Shown here piece after piece: positions 55,396 to 64,000 of a DNA stretch of 64,000 bases (its first letter is position 1; the number at the start of each line of letters is the position of its first letter). Both the position numbers and the translations under genes were made by a program. The DNA comes from CAVZAB01 sp963773155 (lineage in GTDB: Bacteria; Pseudomonadota; Alphaproteobacteria; Rhizobiales; Beijerinckiaceae). Location: assembly GCA_963773155.1 (NCBI GenBank), contig CAVZAB010000015.1, forward strand, positions 58,101-122,100. Direction: 5' to 3'. Under the pieces are notes generated by a model. That model worked only from the letters and a program-made list of their open reading frames with translations, did not search any database and was not told the DNA's origin.

Positions 55396-56033
55396 TTGCC
55401 TGTTGTGTATCCGTCCGGCATAGGCCGCAGGGTGCCTATTTCTCGTCTTCCCAGCGCTTGAGCAGCGTGGGATCGTCTTTATGGATTTTGATGAGATCGA
55501 TGAGGTTCTCGATTCCGAAGTCGGTGAAGGCCATCTTGCCGTCGTCACCGACCCCGCGGACCCATATCACGCCGTCTTCGACGTCCATTTCGGTGGCGAC
55601 GTCGAATAGCCAGTCCTCGTTTTCGCCGAGATCCTTGGCGACGCGGTCAATCGTCGTGACGTGGTGAACCTTGTTGACATGCATGATCAGGCGGCCTGAG
55701 CTGGAATAGCTGATGCTCGCGGCGCCCAGTTCCAAGGTAATAGTTCATCCAATCGATGGGCGGGATGAGTTGCGATACGGGAGAGGACGTCGGCTAGCCA
55801 GGCCTGCGGATCGACGCCATTCATTTTTGCTGTGACGATGAGACTGTACATGGCTGCGGCGCGTTGTCCGCCACGATCGGACCCGCAGAACAGCCATGAT
55901 TTTCGCCCTAGAGCGATACCTCTCAGTCCCCTTTCTGCGGCGTTGTTCGAGAGGCATACGCCAAGCCTACCGAGCGGAACAATTCGACTGTTGCAGGTGA
56001 GCGCGACGCTGAAAACTGGGCCTGTTGACAAAA
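55396..56033 (-). mobile_element. IS66-family remnant
   Basis: Contains on the minus strand the C-terminal end of an IS66 TnpC transposase (55687-55990: VCLSNNAAERGLRGIALGRK, then MYSLIVTAKMNGVDPQAWLA) and, two bases on, an 82-residue ORF (55436-55684: MHVNKVHHVTTIDRVAKDLG). The rest of tnpC and tnpA/tnpB are absent. Terminal repeats were not identified, so ends are approximate. It borders the truncated methyltransferase. Confidence 0.75.
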
Positions 56034-56119
56034 TTCGGGACTAATACGCTTAGTGTCGCTTGTGCTATCCATTGCTTCACTTATTGGCATGCGAAGAGCG
56101 ATCCATGTAGATCGATACT

Positions 56120-57502
56120 TTGGCGGTTCTCGTTGTCATTTGGATGGCACTCATCGTCGCAGCTGCCGTTGCGCTCTGGCGAAAGAGGTATGCGTTGCTT
56201 CTTCGCATTGACAGCCCGACGAAGCGAATTTTCTTTTTGGCTACGATCGTCGGCGCGCTGGTGACCGTCGCTTTGACGCTCGTCTTTATCAGTCTTCTCA
56301 CAGTCACATTGTGCTCCTGTCACTGGGGTTATTTGAGCTATGTCGATCCAAGTGGACATGCAGACCTCCCGCTTCTTGTGGCAAGTTGGTGCAACTACTA
56401 CCAGCCTAACGTAACGGAACGGTTTTGGAGCAATTTCACGCAGATTGGTTTTCTTGGTTCCTTCGCTCAGTCACAGTCGCTATTAGTGCTGAAGACGATG
56501 CTTTGGCCGCTCCGGCGTCTTTACGCATGGGTTCGTATGTCACAGTACGCGGACCCACTCCCGAATGTTGCGACTAAAAGTAGGCCTTCCGACGAGGGAA
56601 TGTTCACGAGCGCGGCGAACGATGGAGCCAAAATAAGCGAGTGCGACACTTTCAAGTCGATGTCGAGCGACCGTGTGAAACGGCCGGGGCCATCACCGAG
56701 CAAATTGCCGGACCAATTCCAACCAGACAGAACCGACGAGCAACAGCCACTGACTGACGGTTGGTATTATATCGATCACGGACAACAGATAGAACCTCGG
56801 ACCGCTCGCCACGTAAAGCAAATGATGGCGACACTCCCGAACTCAGGCGACATCCTCGTCTGGCGCGTTGGCTTCCATGAATAGAAGCGAGCCGGAGATT
56901 TGCCTGAGTTTGCAACTAAAACTGAGGTGTCCTTTCCGCTTCGTCCAGTGGCCGATGCTGGGCGGGGACCGGGTTCTCCCCGTGCGGCGACAAGCACCTT
57001 TGTTAAAATCGGCTACGCGGTATCGTTGCCGTTATTTGCAATTGCTGGATTGGCCGTCAGTAGGGGGCTCAGCAGGCAGTTCGGCATCAATTTCTGGATG
57101 CTCGTCATCTGCTTAAGCGTCTCATTCTGGGCGACAAATCGTGCCAATGTGCCTCGCTTCCTAAAACCATTGGTCGGCATATGCGTCGGGCACTGGCTTT
57201 GGCTCACGGGGTTGCTGGTCATCATCGTCCTCTTCTCGGGAGCTGATGTCGTGTTTCCTTGGCCGTTGTTGCTGTGGTTGTTGCCAGGTTTTCTAACGTT
57301 CTGGGTCTTACTTACGAAATCGTTGGCATCGATCGTGACACTGGCGGGATACGAAGTTTTGAGCGTTGCGAGCAACTGGTACGATGCAGCAACGGTCGGA
57401 ATGTCCTTTGCCCTTGGCATGCATATCGCATTTCGTTTGAAGGCGCTTAGTGCAGCCTACTATGCGTTTCGCAATCTTTCTTCGAGCAGCGGGCCGGGCT
57501 AA
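56120..57502 (+). pseudogene. GYF_2-domain multi-pass membrane protein split by an amber codon
   Basis: First part: two membrane helices (residues 1-65), a polar linker and a GYF_2/DUF4339-like domain (DGWYYIDHGQQIEPRTARHV, then DILVWRVGFHE). TAG at 56882-56884 stands where the domain normally has Trp (TGG). The same frame continues to 57502 with four or five membrane helices (FVKIGYAVSLPLFAIAGLAV onwards). Read through, it is one protein of about 460 residues. Start uncertain: TTG 56120 or ATG 56144. Confidence 0.7.
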
Positions 57503-57680
57503 GAAGAAGAGAGCATGGCTACCACACCTCCAAACGGGCGACTTGGGCTCCTCCGATACTGGTTTTCCGCAAAAATTTCAATCCGTACCGCCTACTCGGA
57601 CTGGCCCGCTGTCCCCCGGTTGGGGTCGCACGGCGGTGTCGACAATGTGAACTTTGGTCAACGATGCGGGAACAATAAGC

Positions 57681-58643
57681 TCAGGCCGGTGGCGAGAAAT
57701 CTGCAGCTATGGCCGCCGACAAAAGCGCACTGCTACATGTGCGCCAGTTATGCGGGGAGAACCGAGTGGCAAAATAGTTTCCGGCTCTTTCGATATTCAG
57801 CTCATAAGTGTCCGGGCTTATGCTCGCCTGCAACAGCTCTACGTTTGGGTAGCGAGTTGCGCGCAAATTTGTCAAAGCCGCACGGTCCGCTTCAGTTGTT
57901 CGCACCCCGAAGATCACGCCATCAAGCTCCTTGGCGTTGAATGGGATGTCCTCATGCGAACTGCTGCTTCGCCCGCTGCCCGCGCAGACGCGCCACTCCT
58001 GCTCATGAGCCCAATGAGCTGACTTGGTCCAGACGATCTGGCCCATGACACGTTGCTTATCTATGCCGCCATAACCAGCTAGGAAGTCGGACAGCGTTTC
58101 GTTATCTAATAGTGATGGTATGTGGTCGAAGTAATGGATTGGTCGCACCATCGCCAGAGGATTATTTGGAGTTCCATCAGTAAAGCGCAGTACCACTCCA
58201 GAATGGTTCTGGGCGTAGTACGACCACATCAGAATGCTGTCAGGCTTGTCGGAAAGGCACAAGATTTTTGCGTCAACGAAATAGCCTTTGATCTCACCGC
58301 TGAATTTGGCGATAAGCTCGCGCATCTCATCGATGGATCCATCGATCGACCCGCCAATATAACGGTCGAAATCCTCACGGCTCATGCGTGGATGGCTACT
58401 GCCGCCCAATTGGACAAGGCGCCCGAGTTTGTTCAGTGACCGGTCGAGGGACGCACCGTTGTAGAGTTGCCAGCATTTGTCTAACGCCATAACACGTGCG
58501 GCTTGCCGGTCAATGCGCAGCTGGAAGGCGAACTGCATGTCGAACGGGTCGTTGAGCATCGGTGGCGTCGACCAGCGAAGGGTGCGATTTTGGAGGATCA
58601 CGCGCCCGGTAGCGGCGGTCACATATTTGAATAGGTGGGGCAT
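57681..58643 (-). CDS. DUF2971-family protein
   Basis: 320-residue cytoplasmic protein. LFKYVTAATGRVILQNRTLR, MLNDPFDMQF and CLSDKPDSILMWSYYAQNHS are the conserved DUF2971 blocks, followed by HEQEWRVC. Members occur in variable and defence-associated islands, but no biochemical function can be given. Codon use is closer to the accessory DNA than to the core. Confidence 0.8.
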   Translation of the reverse strand: MPHLFKYVTAATGRVILQNRTLRWSTPPMLNDPFDMQFAFQLRIDRQAARVMALDKCWQLYNGASLDRSLNKLGRLVQLGGSSHPRMSREDFDRYIGGSIDGSIDEMRELIAKFSGEIKGYFVDAKILCLSDKPDSILMWSYYAQNHSGVVLRFTDGTPNNPLAMVRPIHYFDHIPSLLDNETLSDFLAGYGGIDKQRVMGQIVWTKSAHWAHEQEWRVCAGSGRSSSSHEDIPFNAKELDGVIFGVRTTEADRAALTNLRATRYPNVELLQASISPDTYELNIERAGNYFATRFSPHNWRTCSSALLSAAIAADFSPPA

Positions 58644-58679
58644 TCTCGGCCAGTCTAAATGCGTCTCGGAATGTCGTGC

Positions 58680-58820
58680 CTAGCGCCACCTCTCCTTCAC
58701 ATCAAGCACTGTTCGAGCGGACCAACGGGCGCCTCTGGCGGTGGCGAACTCCCGCTCGTTGAGCACCTGAGCGATGGCATTCGCACCCGTGATGAACTTG
58801 CGTTCGCCTGCCACAGTCCG
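58680..58820 (-). pseudogene. Serine recombinase C-terminal relic
   Basis: TGANAIAQVLNEREFATARG and ARWSARTVLDVKERWR match the end of the recombinase domain of large serine resolvases. No catalytic domain is present upstream. A mobile-element relic. Confidence 0.55.
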
Positions 58821-58881
58821 TAGACCTCGACCCGGCCCTAAACAGCGGACATGAGCGCAGCAGCCATACAAGAGCGATCCC

Positions 58882-59475
58882 ATGACGCCTTTGCCTAGTT
58901 GCCAGGTCCGTCGAGCCGTTGCTTTCGTGACCCTCGCCAATCTCGCATTCTTCGGCTTCGAGTTTGCGGTGGCGGCGGCTATAGGGTCCGTGTCGCTGTT
59001 CGCCGACAGCATCGATTTCCTCGAAGACGCTTCGCTCAACTCACTGATCTTCGTGGCACTCGCATGGCCAACAGCGTGGAGGGCAAGGCTTGGCTTTGTG
59101 CTCTCTGGTGTCTTACTGGTCTCGAGCCTCGCCACAGTTTGGGCGGCTTGGGAGAAGCTCTCAGCGCTGGTCCCGCCTAACCCTGTGGCGTTGTCGCTGA
59201 CAGGAGCAGCTGCACTTGTCGTTAATCTGACGTGCGCATTGGTCCTCGCCCATCACCGACATCACGGCGGCAGTCTAACGAAGGCTGCCTTTCTCTCGTC
59301 CAGGAACGACGTCCTCGCCAACGTGGCCATCATCGCCGCCGGGCTCGCCACCACCAACACCTGGTCAGCTTGGCCTGATTTGGTGGTAGGCCTCGGTATT
59401 GCAGCGATGAATGCGGATGCCGCTCGACAGGTCTGGACCGCCGCAAGGAGAGAACACTTCTCGGCCCAGGCCTGA
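58882..59475 (+). CDS. Short CDF-type cation transporter
   Basis: 197-residue membrane protein with about six helices. FADSIDFLEDASLNSLIFVA carries the first metal-site Asp residues, and FLSSRNDVLANVAIIAAG is the equivalent second-site helix with Asn-Asp in place of His-x-x-x-Asp. The cytoplasmic C-terminal domain of larger CDF proteins is missing, as in a known short group. May export zinc or another metal. Confidence 0.78.
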   Translation: MTPLPSCQVRRAVAFVTLANLAFFGFEFAVAAAIGSVSLFADSIDFLEDASLNSLIFVALAWPTAWRARLGFVLSGVLLVSSLATVWAAWEKLSALVPPNPVALSLTGAAALVVNLTCALVLAHHRHHGGSLTKAAFLSSRNDVLANVAIIAAGLATTNTWSAWPDLVVGLGIAAMNADAARQVWTAARREHFSAQA

Positions 59476-59593
59476 TGCTCGGCGTTGTCCATTTCGGGTA
59501 CACCCGCTGTGTACCATCGTTGTGTACCAGTCGAGAATTGCTAAGTGCCTAAGATATCGGAACCATTTGATCGGAAAGGCGGATCTGACCACT

Positions 59594-59609
59594 TGGTGCC
59601 CAGGAGAGG
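59594..59609 (-). other. Attachment-site core, 3' end of tRNA-Leu
   Basis: Reverse complement reads CCTCTCCTGGGCACCA, the T-stem/acceptor end with CCA of an alphaproteobacterial tRNA-Leu. No tRNA body adjoins it, as expected for the duplicated core left by a tyrosine integrase. Confidence 0.7.
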
Positions 59610-59726
59610 TACCAAACTAGTGCTCGACGATGTTCGCTAAATCCGTATAACCGTATATTTTACACGGCTTTAGCACTCAAACTGTCTTTCCTTGTCCGCG
59701 TCTGTTCGCTGACAATCCGCACCAAA

Positions 59727-59762
59727 GTGTGGGATTGGGTGTGGGATTGGGTGTGGGATTGG
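59727..59762 (+). repeat. 12-bp tandem repeat, three copies, in frame with integrase
   Basis: GTGTGGGATTGG three times without interruption. In the integrase frame it reads Val-Trp-Asp-Trp three times, ending three bases before the ATG at 59766. Each unit begins with GTG, a possible alternative start. Confidence 0.9.
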
Positions 59763-59765
59763 TGG

Positions 59766-61047
59766 ATGGGAAAGCTCTCAGCTAGGTCGGTACAGACCGG
59801 CGGCACCAGGGAGGCACGGCGACGGCGATGGTCTGTTTCTGATCGTCGGTAAGGCCAGAGGCTCTCGAAACTGGGTCTTGCGCTACCAGATCAAAGGCGT
59901 TCGCCGGGATATGGGCCTTGGGCGTTATCCCGATGTGAACTTGGCCGACGCAAGAAGGGCCGCGCTACGGGCTCGCGGTCTTATCGCCCGAGGCATTGAC
60001 CCGTTGCAGGAACGGGTAGAAGCGAGAAAAACAGCACGAGCGGTTCCGACCTTTGGCGAGATAGCCGCGCTGGTCATTGCCGATGCCCAGAAAAGGACTT
60101 CCAACTCAAAGGTCGCCTATCAGTGGCAGCGTCCACCTTGGCCCGGCCTATTCGGCCCATTGCTCGAACGACCGGTCAACGAAATTCACCACGCTGGACG
60201 TGGCCGCCGTCTTGCGGCCTGTATGGCGAAGGAAGCCCGAGGTTGCTCGAAAACTTTATCCCGCCATCCGCCGTGTCTTTGAATATGCCCGGATCAGGCT
60301 GCGCGACGAGTATAACGTCGCAATGCCGGACAATCCGGCCCGCTGGGACGATCTGAAGGCTATGGGATTCGAGGCTCCGTCCCAGCTGTCCCGCGGCCGC
60401 CATCCTTCGTTACCCTATGAGCAAATGCCGGCATTTATTGCCGCACTGCGGGACAGGGATGCCATGGCCGCTCGGATGCTGGAGTTTCTGATCCTGACGA
60501 ACGTCCGAACGGGCGCAGTGCTGGCTGCGACATGGGATGAATTTGACCTCGACGCCGCTGTCTGGAAGGTACCGCTCGCCAATTTGAAGGACAAGAAGCA
60601 CCGCAAAGAGGCTTTCCGTGTCCCGTTGTCGGCGCGTGCACTGGATATTTTGAGGGAATTGCAGCCGGCGAAGATCTCTTGGTGGGTATTTCCCGGATAC
60701 CACGGCAAGCGGTTATCCAACATGGCCATGCTGACGCTGCTCAGGAGAATGAATAGCGAGGACCAGAAATGGCTGGACCCGACGTCCGGCAAAGCAATCG
60801 TTCCGCATGGCTTCAGGGCGGCGTTCAGGACATGGTGCGAAGAAATCGCTCATTTCCGCATTCTGTTGTCGAAGAGGCGATGGGCCATGTCGTCGGCACG
60901 GCGGTCGAGCGGGCCTACAGACGAACCGACGTCTTGGAACAGCGCCGCGCCTTGATGGACGCATGGGCGGCCCATTGCGAACCGAAAGGCGACACATCGT
61001 CCATTTCCGGAAATGAAGCAGCGACGGTGCTTTTCCGCGATGACTAA
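59766..61047 (+). pseudogene. P4-type tyrosine integrase, frameshifted
   Basis: Core parts are clear: LRYQIKGVRRDMGLGRYPDV (DUF4102-like arm domain), TNVRTGAVLAATWDEFDL (catalytic Arg), HGFRAAFRTWCEE (His-x-x-Arg) and AMGHVVGTAVERAYRRTD (His and nucleophile Tyr). They fall in different frames. Breaks: extra G near 59806, two or three switches at 60130-60195, a lost C near 60856. Repaired length about 425 residues. Confidence 0.8.
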
Positions 61048-61497
61048 AAGAAAGCCGACTGCAGACGGCCCATACTCGCCGCTCGAGTTGAGTTTATACC
61101 GTTTGCGGAAGATCGCTGAGGAATTGGAGGAAGGTATCGAATTATCCGCCGAGGACCGAAAATTCCTTTGCGATGCTTTCCAAAGAATTGGCAATGGAGA
61201 GGACGCTAACATCGTCTTGGGCGTCAAGGCGAAACGTGGACAGCGGAAGTCGAAAGAAAGTGCCGATAAAGCTTTTAAAATGCATTTCGCGCTATCGTGG
61301 ATTGCCTTGGCAATTCAGCCAATAGAAGAGGCGGCCAAGGCCTTACGCTGGACGGCGCTGCCTATACCGTTTCCAAGTATGTCGACCTGGGCGACGAGAC
61401 TTTGCTGACCTATTGGCGTAACCACCCAGAATTAAGAAAACCCTCGTTCGAAGCTCCAATTTCGGCCCACCCTATCCGGAAACGGGAGATCAAATAG
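61040..61497 (+). pseudogene. Element-borne hypothetical protein, frameshifted
   Basis: First frame: MTKRKPTADGPYSPLELSLY, then LSAEDRKFLCDAFQRIGNGE and FALSWIALAIQPIEE. After about 61330 the next frame continues GLTLDGAAYTVSKYVDLGDE and ends RKREIK at 61497. Similar small proteins follow integrases in islands; function unknown. The ATG overlaps the integrase end. Confidence 0.55.
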
Positions 61498-61586
61498 CAG
61501 AACCGAAATAGCGATTTCGGTTTTTGAAACCCGTGGTTAGGTGTGCGAAATGACAGACAGTGTCAAACAAATTTGGACGGTCTGTC

Positions 61587-61786
61587 ATGACATGGAAATT
61601 GATCGAAGATCGAGATCGACGCCTTCGCGCTTGGCCCATTAAAGAGGGCGCATATCAAATTGGGATCGGCCGGAGCCTCGTTTACAAGCTGGCGGCTACC
61701 GGCAAAATCCGCCTAAGGTTGGCAACCGTACGTTGATACCGGAGGAAGAAATCATCCGCCTGACCGCCGCGGAGGGCGAACGATGA
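61587..61786 (+). pseudogene. Excisionase/AlpA-like DNA-binding protein, frameshifted
   Basis: AYQIGIGRSLVYKLAATGKI is a MerR/excisionase-type helix-turn-helix; one base lost near 61715, then KVGNRTLIPEEEIIRLTAAE continues in the next frame to TGA at 61786. About 66 residues when repaired. Typical directionality factor position. Confidence 0.62.
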
Positions 61787-63215
61787 AACCGACATGTGTG
61801 GCCGGCCTAAACTACGAAAATGCAGAACGGCCAGATAGGCATTGCGCGGCATCGCATTTTTCCCATTCGACTGACCGGAGAATAATTTTGTCCCGGACAC
61901 TAATTCTGACGAGGCGCTGGCGCTTCGGTTCGCAGAATTGCATGCAAATGACCTTCGTTACGTCGCAAGCTGGGGCCGTTGGTTGAACTGGGACGGCATC
62001 GATGGGTGTTCGACGACACCCTACAGGCTTACGATCATGTTCGTGCCGTATGCCGTCGGGCTGCCGCCGAATGCGATGGAGAGCTGGGACAATCTGCACA
62101 GCTATCCAGCGCAAGGACGGTCAACGCGGTGCTAACGCTTGCCCGGTCGGATAGGCGGATCGCGGCAACGGCCGACCAATGGGACACCGATCCCTGGCTC
62201 CTAAACACACCGGGCGCGGTTATAGATCTTTGCACGGGCTTAACGAGATCAAACCGGCCCGATGACTACATGACAAAAATTACGGCGGTGTCGCCAAACG
62301 ATGGTGCTTGTGAACGGTTTTCCCAGTTTCTGGACGAGATTACTCGCGGAGACATCGACCTGCAAAGTTACCTTCAACGGGTTGTTGGCTACGCGCTAAC
62401 AGGCGAAACACGGGAGCATGCCCTTTTTTTCGCTTACGGGACTGGTGCGAACGGAAAATCCGTATTGCTCAGCACCGTCGCAGGAATAATCGGGCAGCTA
62501 CCATCGAACGGCGCCGATGGAAGCTTTTACCGCCTCAAATGCTGACCGCCATCCGACTGAAATAGCCAACCTTCGAGGCGCAAGATTAGTCACGGCCATC
62601 GAAACCGAAGAAGGCAGGCGCTGGGCTGAAAGCCGTGTGAGGCAGTTGACCGGTGGTGATACCATCTCAGCTAGGTTTATGCGGCAAGACTTCTTCGAAT
62701 TTCGGCCAGTGTTCAAGCTGTTCATGGCAGGGAACCATAAGCCAAGCCTGCGAAGCGTCGATGAGGCAATCCGGCGCCGGTTCCATCTGCTACCTTTTGC
62801 GGTCACCATTCCGCCCCCGGAAAAACGAGATACCACGAGCTAACGGAAAGGCTTGAATTTGAATGGCAGGAATATTAGCGTGGGCAATCAAGGGTTGCGT
62901 CGCCTGGCAAAAAGGTGGGCTTCAGCCACCAAAGGCGGTCCGTGATGCGATTGCGCAATATATTCAGGCGGAAGACGCGATAGCGGCTTGGCTCGATGAA
63001 CGGTGCGAAAGGGATCCAAATGCCTGGGCAGGCTCAAGTGAGCTATTCTCTTCATGGGAGCAATGGGCGAATAGCGCGGGCGAACCGGCCGGACACGGAA
63101 ATACTTTGCCCAACAACTCGAAGCACGAGGATTTTTGGCTCTGCGAAAAATGACCGCTCGTGGCTTTTCGGGTCTGCGGCTAATGCGAAATAGGGAAGTT
63201 CCGGAAGGTCCATGA
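61783..63215 (+). pseudogene. P4/D5-family phage primase-helicase, frameshifted
   Basis: LALRFAELHANDLRYVASWG, HRWVFDDTLQAYDHVRAVC, GTGANGKSVLLSTVAG (Walker A), LRGARLVTAIETEEGRRWAE, FKLFMAGNHKPSLRSVDEAI (helicase motifs), AWAIKGCVAWQKGGLQPP and KYFAQQLEARGFLALRK are parts of one protein. Frame breaks lie near 61998 (lost C), 62510 (extra G), 62825-62875 and 63090. It would replicate the excised element. Confidence 0.78.
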
Positions 63216-63303
63216 CGCATATGACTCCAACACCGTAAAAGGACGTATTAGCGCGCTCTTGACGTCGATAATGCGAAGTCCCGTCAGATGCGTCATGGGA
63301 GAA

Positions 63304-63405
63304 ATGACCAAAGCCAAACCAAAGCCAGATCCCGTACCGACCTATGAGCCAACGGCATCCGGAAGCCGTATTCTGGCCGCCCATCGAACTTGGCGAGTGG
63401 AATAG
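63304..63405 (+). CDS. Possible 33-residue element-borne peptide
   Basis: ATG 63304 opens MTKAKPKPDPVPTYEPTASG and stops at 63405. Lys/Pro-rich, no known domain, but positioned like small accessory ORFs between primase and the next gene. Confidence 0.3.
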   Translation: MTKAKPKPDPVPTYEPTASGSRILAAHRTWRVE

Positions 63406-63432
63406 CCACCGGGCGCCGCGGGAGCTAAGGAA

Positions 63433-64000
63433 ATGACGAGTTCACCACGCCCCATCACCGAAAAAGCTGACTTCATCGACGTTCAGCATATGGCGAAGGC
63501 GGGCGCATTCGCAGGAGGCGGCCAACAATATCCTTTGGCGGGTCTCCGATGGCCATTCTTGAGGCGTCTTAGGATCCTTAGATACCGGCTAGATCTTTGG
63601 CCGTGGGGTGCTCCAGGATGGATGTTTTTTCCGGTGGAATGGACGCGATGCAATTATGGTGGTCGGCGACCATGGTTTAAATGCCGTTGCGGCAAGCGTG
63701 TCGCACGGCTCTATTTTGATGGCAAGGCCGTTGGGTGTCGACGCTGCCATAACATGATCTATGAATGCCAACGGCGAGGCGAAAGGGTCGAAAATATTAT
63801 CAAGCGTGCAAACTTCGGCTGTCGCTTGGCGGCGCTCCCTCCATCGGTCAGCCTTTTCCAGAAAGGCCGAGACGCATGTGGCGCCGGACCTATGACCGTC
63901 TGAGGCGGGAGGCGGAAAGCGTTGGAAGCGCCGCTAAAGAGCAGCCGTTTCGCCAAGCGCAACGCCGATTACACAAGGTTCTCGTTTCACCGAATGCGTT
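63433..64000 (+). pseudogene. Zinc-ribbon hypothetical protein of islands, frameshifted, runs off window
   Basis: MTSSPRPITEKADFIDVQHM, FFPVEWTRCNYGGRRPWFKC, RCGKRVARLYFDGKAVGCRR and MIYECQRRGE show a four-Cys ribbon seen in a widespread hypothetical family of proteobacterial islands. Near 63830 the frame changes and GQPFPERPRRMWRRTYDRLR continues to the window end with no stop. Confidence 0.6.

Larger units (their letters stand above)
59594..64000 (+). mobile_element. One end of a tRNA-Leu-integrated element
   Basis: Runs from the tRNA-derived 16-mer at 59594 through integrase, hypothetical, excisionase-like, primase and zinc-ribbon genes to the window end. The primase type and layout suit a P4-like satellite or small genomic island. 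Orientation of the 16-mer predicts that the intact tRNA-Leu lies to the right, beyond the window. The integrase, excisionase-like, primase and two hypothetical genes are frameshifted, so it is probably inactive unless these are sequence errors. Confidence 0.7.

Noticed and set aside
53523..56884. Stop-codon recoding to explain the TAA and TAG interruptions
   Set aside because: Two different stop codons, no recoding element visible, and all core genes use stops normally; mutation or error is simpler.
59727..59762. CRISPR-like repeat
   Set aside because: Units are 12 bases, contiguous, without spacers, and in frame with a gene.

Overview
The window looks like the chromosome of an alphaproteobacterium, most likely of the order Hyphomicrobiales. 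The reasons are high GC, a tad/cpa pilus locus of alphaproteobacterial type, the order lptC-lptA-lptB-rpoN-hpf-ptsN, a red-type (form IC) RuBisCO operon with divergent cbbR, and small DUF3309 and CsbD proteins. Genus cannot be decided by eye.

Layout. 1-11.0 kb: a Tad (Flp) pilus locus, tadC-tadB-tadA-cpaE-cpaD-cpaC-cpaB-cpaA-flp on the minus strand, facing a CpaC-like periplasmic protein and two TadE/TadG pseudopilins on the plus strand. 11.0-20.2 kb: a clan AA aspartic protease, then a sugar locus (PfkB kinase, KDPGal-type aldolase, sugar SDR, ROK regulator) divergent from a sugar ABC importer whose genes are full of single-base frameshifts. 20.2-29.2 kb: typA, a TAXI-type binding protein, argG, a PAP2 phosphatase, moeB and glucokinase, mixed with damaged genes: an isomerase and a class I fumarase with internal deletions, and a frameshifted ptsN. 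29.2-37.5 kb: hpf, rpoN, lptB, lptA, lptC, an RNase D, a ClpP-fold secreted protein and a small Gly/Tyr-rich protein. 37.5-46.2 kb: the Calvin operon cbbL-S-E-X-F-P-T with divergent cbbR.

46.4-59.5 kb is accessory, gene-poor DNA. It holds a NUDIX hydrolase, a carboxymuconolactone-decarboxylase relic, a ZnuA-like protein with a probable Zur operator, three related small lipoproteins (one broken by a stop), DUF3309, CsbD, a Met-rich cupredoxin with a His-rich partner, an IS66 remnant next to a broken methyltransferase, a GYF/membrane protein split by an amber codon, a DUF2971 protein, a serine-recombinase relic and a CDF-type transporter. From 59.6 kb to the end lies one end of an integrative element: a 16-base tRNA-Leu 3' fragment, a tyrosine integrase, an excisionase-like protein, a P4/D5-type primase and a zinc-ribbon protein. 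The integrase, primase and most companion genes are frameshifted.

How it fits together: the core supports surface attachment (Tad pili), autotrophic CO2 fixation under CbbR, LPS export and sigma-54/PTS-Ntr regulation. No clearly new complete system was found. The best leads are the cupredoxin/His-rich pair with its lipoprotein family, a probably fused double sugar permease, and two dense frameshift clusters that are either real decay or poor consensus sequence.
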